Assembly (NCBI RefSeq): GCF_963666195.1
Contig: NZ_OY762653.1
Coordinates: 868,001 to 932,000 of the forward strand
Length of the DNA stretch: 64,000 nucleotides
Direction: 5' to 3'
Source of the DNA: Trichococcus shcherbakoviae
GTDB lineage: Bacteria; Bacillota; Bacilli; Lactobacillales; Aerococcaceae
A program made the position numbers and the translations under genes. A model generated the notes under the pieces. That model did no database searches and was not told the origin of the DNA. It was given only the letters and a program-made list of their open reading frames with translations. Positions 43,483 through 52,284 of the stretch are shown here, piece by piece. Position 1 is the first letter of the stretch; the number at the start of each line of letters is the position of its first letter.

Positions 43483-45030
43483 TTACTCAAAAAATTCTTG
43501 CACTTGATAATACATATAATCTCGGTTCAACCACCATGCTTGTTTTGTCATGTACTCATCTGATAATTCATTGACAACCATTTCGGCTGGTTTTCTCCCT
43601 TCCTCCCAATCAGTGGACTCAGGCCGATTTATCCAATTAGACTTAGCTGGCAATTTCATGGCGTAGCGAGGATCGTCATAATAGCATGCAACTTTAGCAG
43701 AAGGGCGAACATGCAATATTTCTCCTGAAGACATCCCTGGTAAGTCATTGGTCACTTCATACAATTTACCAGTTTTTGTGGGTTTATTTAGTTTTTTATA
43801 TTCTAATCGAACACCCTTCATGAGTTTATCTCTTGCCTCTTCCCAAGTCTGCTTTATCTCACCTTCTAAATCATCGTATGGGACATGCCAAAATTTTGCA
43901 CCTCTGAAATAGACGCCCTCTGTTGTCCTTTCAAAAATGACTAACAAAAATTGATAAGATGAGAGGTATTCCCTTAAAGAAGATTCCTCCCATTTCTCAT
44001 TATATAATTTCGCAGGATCAATCACGCTTTGTCCTGGAATAATGATTTTAAAACCCTCAGTTGTCTTTTTATTAGCGGCATCGACAGTAACGATTTTCAC
44101 AGATATATCTGCTTTTTTGAATTCTTCGGTGTCTTCTATATCGCCCTGCAGATTCAACATTTTTTTGGCCAATACTGCTGAACTAGCTTTATCATCCTTT
44201 TTCGGGATATCGACACCCAATTTTTTGGCCAAGTCCACCTTAGTCTTCCCGATGTGGGGCTTGAATTTTTCTAAAACGATGTCTTCAAATAATTTAACTT
44301 CTAGCTCATCGATATCTTCAATAATTTTTTCTTCACAATAGTGTTCACCAGCCATCACTTTACGAGCAACTTCACTCATATACGCTCCTTTCAATGTAAA
44401 AGAACGTCTATGGGCTTTTTTGTCACTAAAAGGCTGCGAGGTCATATTTTTTTCTGTTTTTGAACCTTTAGTTGTTGCTCCAAGATATTTTGTCAAACTA
44501 TCTGATAACTCTTCAGCTTTACCTTCTTTGATTTTGTTCACTATGATTTCCCAGTCTTGCTTAATAATCAGAATATCTTCTTTAGGTAATTTTTTTAAAT
44601 CGAAAAGAGTTGCAGCTGTTATAAAGAATTCTGGACCTATTTTTCCCTTTATATATTCATAATATATAAGCTCAATCAGATTTGCTTTCTCAATGAATGA
44701 TGAACGCTCGAAGTCTCTCTTATATTCATCCTTAAAATCGAAAATATTTAAAACTAGACGTTCTTTGGCACTCCATCCATTTCTGGTATTTCTTATTGGA
44801 GTAACTTTTATCTCTAACCCAAGATACGGTATGTCCGCTTCATGTCTTGAATTATTTGGAATACCGAACCAATCTCTTTCGATAGCATTCCCTATCCAGC
44901 CTTTATTGTCAGGCTTGTCAAAATACTTTTGAAGTGTCGTCTCTGTGACTAAACTTTTGACTAGTTTTCCAATTGCATCCTGTGCATGACTATGAACTTC
45001 CTCTACTGAACTCCATTTTTTTTCTTCCAT
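43483..45030 (-). CDS. Sau3AI-type restriction endonuclease (GATC, tandem MutH-like domains)
   Basis: A 515-residue enzyme strongly resembling Sau3AI. It has two MutH-like domains: an N-terminal catalytic one with ADIPYLGLEIKVTPI near residue 72 (D..ExK) and ERLVLNIFDF near 95, and a C-terminal one. Shared landmarks are EYIKGKIGPEFFI, EIIVNKIKEGKAEELSDSLTKYLGATTKG, RSFTLKGAYM, VLEKFKPHIGK, LHVRPSAK and NWINRPESTDW. Sau3AI cleaves GATC unless the C is methylated. ATG 45030 follows GGGAGG. It diverges from the adjacent cytosine methyltransferase gene. Confidence 0.92.
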   Translation of the reverse strand: MEEKKWSSVEEVHSHAQDAIGKLVKSLVTETTLQKYFDKPDNKGWIGNAIERDWFGIPNNSRHEADIPYLGLEIKVTPIRNTRNGWSAKERLVLNIFDFKDEYKRDFERSSFIEKANLIELIYYEYIKGKIGPEFFITAATLFDLKKLPKEDILIIKQDWEIIVNKIKEGKAEELSDSLTKYLGATTKGSKTEKNMTSQPFSDKKAHRRSFTLKGAYMSEVARKVMAGEHYCEEKIIEDIDELEVKLFEDIVLEKFKPHIGKTKVDLAKKLGVDIPKKDDKASSAVLAKKMLNLQGDIEDTEEFKKADISVKIVTVDAANKKTTEGFKIIIPGQSVIDPAKLYNEKWEESSLREYLSSYQFLLVIFERTTEGVYFRGAKFWHVPYDDLEGEIKQTWEEARDKLMKGVRLEYKKLNKPTKTGKLYEVTNDLPGMSSGEILHVRPSAKVACYYDDPRYAMKLPAKSNWINRPESTDWEEGRKPAEMVVNELSDEYMTKQAWWLNRDYMYYQVQEFFE

Positions 45031-45115
45031 ACATGAGCCTCCCAAAAAAGTTTGCAGTTCTTACTCTCATAAATTGAATTGAATTGAATTGAATAGCGGA
45101 TTATATATTGTAGAT

Positions 45116-45147
45116 AATGTTATAATCATCACTATGATTATAACATT
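45116..45147. promoter_or_regulatory. Palindromic operator between the Sau3AI-like and methyltransferase genes
   Basis: AATGTTATAATCAT-CACT-ATGATTATAACATT, perfect 14-bp arms around 4 bases. A tandem TTGAA repeat (about 45074-45094) lies beside it toward the endonuclease gene. Position suggests a binding site that balances the divergent genes. Confidence 0.65.
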
Positions 45148-45161
45148 TTAAGAATTCGATC

Positions 45162-45190
45162 TTGATCTTTTTTAGATTTTGGTGTATAAT
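45162..45190 (+). promoter_or_regulatory. Promoter of the GATC cytosine methyltransferase gene, with GATC in the -35
   Basis: TTGATC (45162-45167), 17 bp, TATAAT (45185-45190). GATC occurs at 45158-45161 and again inside the -35 at 45164-45167, so methylation by the gene's own product could change polymerase binding. Confidence 0.75.
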
Positions 45191-45221
45191 ATCGATAGCA
45201 AATCGAAAGGATGTTCTCTTA

Positions 45222-46517
45222 ATGACAAAAAAATTAAAAGTCTTGGAACTTTTCGCTGGCGTTGGGGGCTTCAGAGTTGGTTTAGAAAATGCTGATTCCA
45301 ATGTTTTTGAAACAAAGTGGGCAAACCAATGGGAGCCTTCTAGAAAAACTCAAGATGCTTTTGAAGTATATGATTATCACTTCCCGAATAGCATAAATAT
45401 TAATGAAAATATTGAAGAAATTCCTAATGAAGTCTTTGAAAAAATGGACGCAGATATCATAGTGGGAGGATTTCCTTGCCAAGACTATTCTGTTGCTCGA
45501 AGCAAGAAACATGAAATGGGACTTGAAGGTAAGAAAGGGGTTTTATTTTGGGAAATTATCCGAGCGACTAACCATATCAGACCCAAATATCTTATTTTAG
45601 AGAACGTTGATCGCTTGTTAAAATCCCCCTCTAAGCAGAGAGGGCGAGACTTTGCTATTATGCTGGCCTCTTTCAATGAACTTGGCTATTCTGTGGAATG
45701 GCGTGTTATTAATGCAGCCGAGTACGGAAGAAGCCAGAGAAGGCGTAGAGTATTCTTCTTTGTTTACCGGAATGACACTGATTTTGCTCACAATATTGAT
45801 AATAAGTTCGAGTCGAATGAGCCAAATATCTTATTTGATGAGCATTTATATGATGACTATATTTTCAATAAGGGGCTTTTTGCGAGACAATTTCCTGTTC
45901 AAAAAAAACCCTATAAGAATCGTCAAGCATCCCATGAACTGTCTGATGACATAGTTGAAGTATCTGATAATTTTACGGGAACTGTTTGGAATACTGGAAT
46001 AATGCGACATGGAAGATACTTTACTATTGATACAGAACCTACCGGTGATGAGAAACCTATAACTCTAGGTGAAATAATTCAAGCTGAAAATGAAATAGAT
46101 GACAAATACTTTCTAACAGACCTCAGTAGAATTAAAAAATTTGAATACTTACGTGGTCCTAAAAAAATTGAAAGAACCTCTATAGAAGGCCATACATATA
46201 CATTTTCTGAAGGTAGTATGTCCCCATTTGACGATTTATCTATGCCAGGAAGAACTATGTTGACTTCTGAAGGATCTATCAACCGTTCAACCCATTTATT
46301 GAAGATAAATGGGCGTTATCGATTAATAACACCTATAGAGGCTGAAAGACTTCAGGATTTCCCAGATGACTGGACGAAGTACAAAAAAATATCTACTGGA
46401 GAAGTAGTAGATGTTTCTGATCGTATGCGTATGTTCTTTATGGGAAATGCACTTGTTACTGAGATAGTGAGAAGAATTGGAGAAGAGCTAATACAAATAA
46501 ATCTAGGACATAATTAG
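45222..46517 (+). CDS. DNA (cytosine-5-)methyltransferase of the Sau3AI-like R-M system
   Basis: A 431-residue C5 methyltransferase. Motif I LELFAGVGGFRVGL is near residue 8, motif IV GGFPCQDYSVA with the catalytic Cys near 92, motif VI LILENVDRLL near 128, motif VIII RRRRVFFFVY near 182, and motifs IX-X with ERLQDFPDDWT and FMGNALVTEIVRRIG at the end. It should protect GATC by making GATm5C, inferred from the neighbouring Sau3AI-type nuclease. ATG 45222 follows AAAGGATG at long spacing; the upstream in-frame region overlaps the promoter. A terminator follows. Confidence 0.92.
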   Translation: MTKKLKVLELFAGVGGFRVGLENADSNVFETKWANQWEPSRKTQDAFEVYDYHFPNSININENIEEIPNEVFEKMDADIIVGGFPCQDYSVARSKKHEMGLEGKKGVLFWEIIRATNHIRPKYLILENVDRLLKSPSKQRGRDFAIMLASFNELGYSVEWRVINAAEYGRSQRRRRVFFFVYRNDTDFAHNIDNKFESNEPNILFDEHLYDDYIFNKGLFARQFPVQKKPYKNRQASHELSDDIVEVSDNFTGTVWNTGIMRHGRYFTIDTEPTGDEKPITLGEIIQAENEIDDKYFLTDLSRIKKFEYLRGPKKIERTSIEGHTYTFSEGSMSPFDDLSMPGRTMLTSEGSINRSTHLLKINGRYRLITPIEAERLQDFPDDWTKYKKISTGEVVDVSDRMRMFFMGNALVTEIVRRIGEELIQINLGHN

Positions 46518-46528
46518 ATAAAGTTAAT

Positions 46529-46574
46529 AAAAAAAGGTTCCAATCACCAAATCGGGTGATTGGAACCTTTTTTG
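46529..46574 (+). terminator. Terminator of the GATC methyltransferase gene
   Basis: AAAAAAGGTTCCAATCACC / GGTGATTGGAACCTTTTTT, a near-perfect stem with T run. Confidence 0.92.
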
Positions 46575-46812
46575 TGGTAAAGTGCATATTCTGAACATCC
46601 GCCACAGGAAACCCTTGGACGGCTTATTTTGATGTTACAGTTAATGAGCGTAAATCCTGATTGAAATCTGACTGAATTATACCTTACCGGAAATTTATAA
46701 TGAAGATTTCGGAAAATGCCGGTAATATAAATGCCTTAAGAGATTTTAATCAATCCATCACGTTTGTTATAAATAATTTCGTATAAATGAAGCAAGAATC
46801 TAATTTTTTCAA

Positions 46813-46849
46813 TATTTTTGTTATTATTGTAACAATAATAACAAAAATA
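46813..46849. repeat. AT-rich 37-bp perfect palindrome
   Basis: TATTTTTGTTATTATTGT-A-ACAATAATAACAAAAATA has 18-bp arms around one base. It lies 24 bp after the stop of the REC-HEPN gene on the minus strand. It could fold into a terminator hairpin or serve as a protein site; there is no clean T run after it. The rest of 46575-46873 shows nothing else. Confidence 0.7.
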
Positions 46850-46873
46850 CTGAATGCATTTCTAAATAAAAAA

Positions 46874-47713
46874 TCAATGCCACTCATGTGGAAATGGACG
46901 ATTGGGATTTCTAATCAAAAAAATTATCTTTTTCTTTAAGTTCTTTAAGTCTAATCTGTACTTATCTAATTGATTTTCATAAATAATAATTTGTTCATTC
47001 AAAGCAGATTTTATATAGAAACCATTCTTAATATCATATCCTTCTAACGTATGAGCTAATAAATTTCTATATTCAATTAGTTCAGACCAATCCTCATATA
47101 TTTTTTTACTTCGTTTTAAATAAGCAGGAGTAGTTGATTTTTTTAACCGATAAAACAAATCCTTATATGTTTTATTTTCATCAAAGCATGAATACTTTTC
47201 TCTTAATAGTAGTTCTAATTCAGCATGTTCACACATATATAAACCTCTAATGGCATTTAATTCATCCCAACGACTAAGACTAATATCAACAGCTTTGGAA
47301 AATTCTTGTTTTATCATTTGAGGGGAGCTATTTGCTAAGGAAATAAATGTAAAATTACAAAATAATTCAATGTTATTTTCTTTTAACTTATCAATAACAC
47401 CATTACGAATTTCATTATATTCATTTTTAGAGTACAAAATAAAAAACTGCTTATATAGACCTTTTCTTCTTATTTCTAGCAAATATTCTAACCCAGTTTC
47501 ACCAACACCTAAATTATAATCAGAAATAAAGAAATCCACACGTCTTTCTGGATCTGACAACATTTGTTTAGCAGTTTCAAGTTCACTTATTTCTTCAATA
47601 TTACTATCGTAACCTTTCTTTTCAATTATTTCTCTAACTGATTTAATCTTGCTGGTATGTTCTCTATTCTTTAGGTTATCTTCTAGCCAAATAATTTCTA
47701 CTTTCCCTCTCAT
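46874..47713 (-). CDS. Receiver-domain protein with C-terminal HEPN-like domain
   Basis: A 279-residue two-domain protein. Residues 1-120 look like a response-regulator receiver: acidic WLEDN near 9, the phospho-acceptor candidate Asp in FFISDYNLG near 63, and a Ser/Lys end motif in FFILYSKNEYNEIR near 95. Residues about 145-265 are helical and contain EYRNLLAHTLEGY near 216, an R-N-x3-H motif of the kind that forms the active site of HEPN RNases. This would make it an RNase switched by phosphorylation, which is inference. Its ATG overlaps the stop of the GHKL gene, so the two are coupled. Confidence 0.72.
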   Translation of the reverse strand: MRGKVEIIWLEDNLKNREHTSKIKSVREIIEKKGYDSNIEEISELETAKQMLSDPERRVDFFISDYNLGVGETGLEYLLEIRRKGLYKQFFILYSKNEYNEIRNGVIDKLKENNIELFCNFTFISLANSSPQMIKQEFSKAVDISLSRWDELNAIRGLYMCEHAELELLLREKYSCFDENKTYKDLFYRLKKSTTPAYLKRSKKIYEDWSELIEYRNLLAHTLEGYDIKNGFYIKSALNEQIIIYENQLDKYRLDLKNLKKKIIFLIRNPNRPFPHEWH

Positions 47714-49797
47714 TTGTGCGCCCCCAGTTTAATTGTAAAGTCCGCAATACTCTTTTGAGACCTAGCAGAAATTGTCCAGCCAAAATCTTCGCAAATTTCC
47801 TTGGATAAATACATTCCTATCCCTGTACCATTCTTCTTACTACTAACTCCCAAATTAAAAATATTATCTATTGGTGTAATTTCAATTGGCCCGGTATCAG
47901 AAATGACGTGAAATTCGTTTTGAGCATCTGAAAATATCACTTCAATAAAACTAGCTTCTCTTTCAACAGCATTAGATACTAAATTATCCAGTAATACTCC
48001 TAATTCAAAAATCTCCACTTTAGCTAAATAGGAACTACTAGTAATTGCAATTTTTATATGGGTTCTTGATAAATGAATATTTTCGAAATAGCTTCTAAGA
48101 TAACCTTTTAAATCAATATTTTGTTTGCCTATGATATCATAATCATTTAGCTTCAAAAACTGTTGTTTTATTGTTGTTAATTTATCTGAACTTTTTTTCA
48201 AATCCGCCAAATAAGGAGCAATGCGAGTATATTCTTCAGTCCTAAAGAAATCTTCAGCCATATCGTCAATGACATAATCAATTTGATTACTAACTCCCGT
48301 TAGTTCATGAACTAATAAAGTTTGTCTTGTAGGATCACTTTCATTCAGTAAAATATCTTTCATTTTGTTTTGTGTACTTAAACTCATGTTTTCGTCTTTT
48401 AGACTTCTGTTCTCTACATTTAATCGCTGTGAATGCTCTTCCGCTGATTTCCTTGCCTTTCTCTCTTCTTCTTTAGCCTTCTGCTCTCTTTGTTTAGCTG
48501 CTTTTTGATTCTCTAATTCTTGTTCATATATAGCATCTGCTTCTCCTTTTATTACTTGCCTAATATTAATTCGTTCCCTAATAAGTTTATTAACAATAAT
48601 TTTTAGAATGTCAATTAAAAGTTGAACTCTTTCATCATCCTTAGACAATCCTTCTCGGCTAGTCGTGGAAATATCTGGTAATCTATCATCATCTAAAACA
48701 TCAAAAGATATTTCGCCCTCTATATAGTTTGAAAAAGCCTGATTATTATTCAAATATTCCAGGAAGTTCTCCACAGCTAGTTTATCCCTTACATAGAGCT
48801 TTAATCTGTTTGGGCTATAGACCTCATTTTTCATAAAACGAGTATCATTTAATCGAGCTTCATCAGAATTAATGGTAGCATGGATACCAATCCAACCCTT
48901 CAGCTCATATGGAACTTTTACCTCTCCCCCATCTAAGCCTATAAATTCTTTTTTCCCTTTAATTGCAAAATTCGATGATATAGTTTCCGGAGTCAAAAGA
49001 ATCACATTTCGCTTTTTATCATCTAACTCTACTATCCCACTATTTTTAATAGGTATAGCCGCACTCAACTCTTTGCTTTTTAAATTTTTCTCACTTTCAA
49101 AAAAAGCGTAGAAGTTCTTAAAGGCTACTTCTTTTGTTACTATTTGAAAATCAATGGTTTCATTTGAATTTGTGACATATGCAACTTCGATTCTCGCCCC
49201 TAATTCGTCCAACAGATAATAATCGGCAATTCTCCTCTTTAATCCATCTAATTTTTTTTCAGCAAAATTGGTCATATCAACATCAGTTAATTTAATGAGT
49301 GTTCCCTGACTATAGGTATCCCAAATCTTCTGACTTTCGAGTCTTACATTCTCAACATCAATTTTATCTAATTTTGGTAAATCAGAGTCCTTGACTTCTT
49401 TTGAATCCAAAACCCAAGCGGATTCTATTCCTTTATTTTTTGTAATAATATAGTACTTTTTAGAAAGAAACAGTCCTGCTAACTTTCCAACGCCTTTTCT
49501 GCCTTTTACCTTGTCAGATATTTCGCTATCTTCTTGTCTTTTGTTTCTCCCTATTAATGCATACTTATTTGCTAAGTCAAAGTAACTCATACCGCTACCA
49601 TTATCAAAAATTTCAATAGTAGATTTGTCTTTTATTGTAGAATTGATATAGATTCGAACTATCGAGGCATCAGCATCTAAACCATTCGCAACTAGTTCTG
49701 AAATAGCACTCCATTTATTTGTATACATTTGTTTCCCTAATAAGTTTAAAGCGTAATAAGAAAAATTAAAATATATTTCATTATTATTACTTTCCAT
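47710..49797 (-). CDS. Dual GHKL ATPase: MORC/Hsp90-like N-terminus plus histidine-kinase-like C-terminus
   Basis: A 695-residue protein with two GHKL modules. The first has the N-box SELVANGLDADAS near residue 33, DNGSGM near 65 and GRKGVGKLAG near 98, as in MutL/Hsp90/MORC proteins, followed by an S5-like region. A charged coiled coil (EQELENQKAAKQREQKAKEEE) leads to VHELTGVSNQID near 505, resembling a DHp phospho-acceptor helix, and then a histidine-kinase-type module: LLDNLVSNAVERE near 600, ISDTGPIE, and KKNGTGIGMYLSKEICEDFG. ATG 49797 follows GGGGAGG. Operon: methyltransferase, this, receiver-HEPN. Function inferred, probably defence. Confidence 0.8.
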   Translation of the reverse strand: MESNNNEIYFNFSYYALNLLGKQMYTNKWSAISELVANGLDADASIVRIYINSTIKDKSTIEIFDNGSGMSYFDLANKYALIGRNKRQEDSEISDKVKGRKGVGKLAGLFLSKKYYIITKNKGIESAWVLDSKEVKDSDLPKLDKIDVENVRLESQKIWDTYSQGTLIKLTDVDMTNFAEKKLDGLKRRIADYYLLDELGARIEVAYVTNSNETIDFQIVTKEVAFKNFYAFFESEKNLKSKELSAAIPIKNSGIVELDDKKRNVILLTPETISSNFAIKGKKEFIGLDGGEVKVPYELKGWIGIHATINSDEARLNDTRFMKNEVYSPNRLKLYVRDKLAVENFLEYLNNNQAFSNYIEGEISFDVLDDDRLPDISTTSREGLSKDDERVQLLIDILKIIVNKLIRERINIRQVIKGEADAIYEQELENQKAAKQREQKAKEEERKARKSAEEHSQRLNVENRSLKDENMSLSTQNKMKDILLNESDPTRQTLLVHELTGVSNQIDYVIDDMAEDFFRTEEYTRIAPYLADLKKSSDKLTTIKQQFLKLNDYDIIGKQNIDLKGYLRSYFENIHLSRTHIKIAITSSSYLAKVEIFELGVLLDNLVSNAVEREASFIEVIFSDAQNEFHVISDTGPIEITPIDNIFNLGVSSKKNGTGIGMYLSKEICEDFGWTISARSQKSIADFTIKLGAHK

Positions 49798-49821
49798 TTT
49801 TCCTCCCCGTGAACAGTTATG

Positions 49822-50985
49822 TCAAAAATTATCAAAGAAAGACGTTAATTTCTGTGCAATTGCCATAGCCAAAAGCGGGGGGACAGCATTGCCAATTTGA
49901 CTATTTATGTTTTCTTTATTCCCAATAAAATGAAATGTATCAGGAAATGATTGTATTCTTGCACCTTCTCTGGGTGTTAGTGCTCTGTTTTGAATAGGAT
50001 GAATACATCTTAATGAAGAAGGTGTCGACAAATTGTTTGTAATTGTTGAACTTGGTCTGTCCCACCATAGTTTCCCATAAGTATTGTGATATCCGGAAGT
50101 TAAAAAATATTTTTCATCTAACTTTCCTGCTTCAACAAGTTCATTAATATAATTTTTCCCTTTTCCGGGAGTAACAGTCTTCATAATTTTCAACATTCTT
50201 TCTCCATTTAAGCCATTAACATGATGCGTTAATTCAACCGAATTATTTCTCATCAATTTTTGATAAAAAGTATATGGATTACTTTCGTAATATCCCTTTT
50301 TTTCTCCATTGCCTAATTCAGGCAAATCGCCTATGGCATCTTCCAAAGTTAAAAACTCATCTTCTGAAATAAGTTCTGCATCTGGAAACTCCCAATTGAA
50401 TTCACTCTCTAAGTCTCTTCGCATCCCTACTAAAAATACTCTTTCTCTATTTTGTGGAACACCAAAATGTTTGGCGTTCATTACACTTTCTTTAATCTCA
50501 TAAGATAAGTTAATGCCAAAATCAGAAAAATCGCTGAATTCATATTTTATGTCCTCGAGTACAGGTAAGCCTTCAGCATTCTTCATAGTCATAAGCCCTG
50601 TTACATTTTCAAAAAGAAATACCTTTGGTTGCAAAAAAGACAACATTCTTCGGTATTCCTTGTACATCTGGGCTCTCTCATCGTATTGTCGTCTTCCAAC
50701 AGTACTAAATGATTGACATGGGGGCCCTCCAATTACTAAATCAACATCGGAATATTCAATATTATTTTCAACTAAATAGTTTTGTGTTATCTGCGTTATA
50801 CTACAGTTCAACATTGGAATTTGCGGAAAGTTTAACGAAAAGGCATCAGATGCATTCTTATCTATCTCATTAGCAAATAGAATGTTATAGTCGTCAGATT
50901 TCACAAAAGTATCGTTGAGAATCTTATTTTTAAAACCTAGAGTTAACCCGCCAGCTCCTGAAAATAAGTCAACTACTCTAATCAT
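49822..50985 (-). CDS. DNA (cytosine-5-)methyltransferase, second
   Basis: A 387-residue C5 methyltransferase. Motif I VVDLFSGAGGLTLGF at residues 4-18, motif IV GGPPCQSFSTVGRR with the catalytic Cys near 90, motif VI LFENVTGL near 128, motif VIII GVPQNRERVFLVGM near 173, and final motifs TPREGARIQSFPD and IGNAVPPLLAMAIAQ. Target unknown. No restriction nuclease gene adjoins it; instead it heads a three-gene operon with the dual GHKL protein and the receiver-HEPN protein, 24 bp and then four-base overlap. ATG 50985 follows AGGAGG. The base composition is low GC, like the rest of the island. Confidence 0.9.
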   Translation of the reverse strand: MIRVVDLFSGAGGLTLGFKNKILNDTFVKSDDYNILFANEIDKNASDAFSLNFPQIPMLNCSITQITQNYLVENNIEYSDVDLVIGGPPCQSFSTVGRRQYDERAQMYKEYRRMLSFLQPKVFLFENVTGLMTMKNAEGLPVLEDIKYEFSDFSDFGINLSYEIKESVMNAKHFGVPQNRERVFLVGMRRDLESEFNWEFPDAELISEDEFLTLEDAIGDLPELGNGEKKGYYESNPYTFYQKLMRNNSVELTHHVNGLNGERMLKIMKTVTPGKGKNYINELVEAGKLDEKYFLTSGYHNTYGKLWWDRPSSTITNNLSTPSSLRCIHPIQNRALTPREGARIQSFPDTFHFIGNKENINSQIGNAVPPLLAMAIAQKLTSFFDNF

Positions 50986-51269
50986 CTATAAGCCTCCTAA
51001 AGTTTCTATTACTATAGATTTTAACAAAATTTAGATAAAATTGATACAAATTTATTAGTGTAACATGATTCGAATACTGAATCATGAATAAAGAAAGCGC
51101 AGAATAAATAAAAAAAAAGCCACTTTTTTGAATGAAATCCTCCAATTATAATAAACAGACTTTTATAAAAAATTTAGAATTATGAATTCCTGAGAGATTT
51201 TTTTCAATCTATTTTAACAGGTTGCTCTGATTACCACATCACACTTTCCATCGCAGGAACAACAACCCT

Positions 51270-51840
51270 CTAACTTCTTCTCTGCCCTCTTTGGTAAGAA
51301 TGATTGTACACTTCGAAATTAATGTCGCGAAGGTCTTCCACTGCCTCAGCTAACAAGTTGATGTTGCGGATAAGCGCTCTGCCTTGCAGGATTAGGTCTG
51401 CTTGGTTGGTTTGCAGGATTTGTTCGCACAAGCCAGGATTGTCCAATAGGCCGACCACGGATACCGGAATCGAAACGGCTTCTTTCATCGCGGTGGTGTA
51501 AGGGACTTGATAGCCTGGGCGGACGGGGATGTTCGGTTTCTTGTCAAGAAGCCCTCCTGAGGAAACATCGATGCAATCGATGCCGTCTTTTTCAAGCCAT
51601 TTCCCGATTATTTTCCAATCTTTCAAGCTATTTTGTTTTTTCTGAATCAGCGTATGCTGTCAGGGATAATCTGATCCATAAGGAACCTTTGAAGGAGCCG
51701 CGTATTTGCTCGATGATTTCTTTTGCAAACAGGTAACGGTTTTCTAGCGAACCGGCGTATGCATCCGTCCGTTCGTTGGTCAGTGGGGGCAAAAATTGAT
51801 TGATCAGATAACCGTGCGCGCCATGCAGCTGAATCCTCAT
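51270..51840 (-). pseudogene. Truncated, frameshifted copy of the Old Yellow Enzyme gene
   Basis: The minus strand encodes the last ~190 residues of an NADH:flavin oxidoreductase, in two frames broken near 51627: HGAHGYLINQFLPPLTNERT...ADSEK, then KDWKIIGKWLEKDG...RGQRRS. The intact paralogue at 58256 matches both halves closely (HGAHGYLINQFLSPLTNERT and DDWKIIGKWLEKDG). The N-terminal half, which carries the start and part of the FMN site, is missing, so it is non-functional. Confidence 0.93.
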
Positions 51841-51963
51841 AAGTCATGAATATTTATTGGTTGGCAAACCGAATATATTCTGACACTTAGTGAGAATTTT
51901 TTTACACTGACGGAGGCTATCCGAAACCATGGGCCTTGTCCATGATTTTCATTTCCACAAAAT

Positions 51964-51995
51964 AAAAACTCTATCCCTTTTGATGTGGATAGAGC
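51964..51995 (-). terminator. Hairpin terminator
   Basis: On the minus strand CTCTATCC ... GGATAGAG followed by TTTTTATTTT, downstream of the hydrophobic relic. Confidence 0.7.
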
Positions 51996-52180
51996 ATGTA
52001 ATACGCCAGTTTTTTAAAAAATTGGACTTATTTTTTATGATCCTTCTGTTCCAAATCAGGTAGAGGACGAATGCAGTCAAGACAATGACAATCGGCAAAG
52101 CCACAAACAGCGGTGTGCTTTCTTGCTAATGGGCTACAGCATACCGCTGGATACCGCCGTTAAGCGCATAAGTAAAGACG

Positions 52181-52220
52181 AAAAAAAAGGACAAGAGCAC
52201 CTGGCTGCTCTCGTCCTTCT
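52181..52220 (-). terminator. Terminator of the SDR gene
   Basis: On the minus strand AAGGACGAGAGCAGCCAGGTGCTCTTGTCCTTTTTTTT in outline: AAGGAC-GAGAGCA stem with TGCTCT-GTCCTT and a T run. Confidence 0.88.
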
Positions 52221-52284
52221 TCTTGTTTTGAAATTACTTTTTCTGTACAGTGTCTTCAACAATTTCCGATCGATGATTCAGAAA

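Larger units (their letters stand above)
51841..52284. other. Intergenic remnant between the OYE fragment and the SDR gene
   Basis: No intact gene. On the minus strand at about 52010-52130 a hydrophobic reading (LFVALPIVIVLTAFVLYLIWNRR) is preceded by a stop and has no start with a ribosome site, so it is probably a relic of a membrane protein. Two terminators lie here. Confidence 0.5.

Noticed and set aside
49822-50985. Second methyltransferase as partner of the Sau3AI-like nuclease
   Set aside because: The divergent methyltransferase at 45222 is adjacent and has GATC in its promoter; the second one is in its own operon with GHKL and HEPN genes.
52010-52133. Small membrane protein gene
   Set aside because: The hydrophobic reading has an upstream stop, no start with a ribosome site, and continues through a terminator; listed only as a relic.
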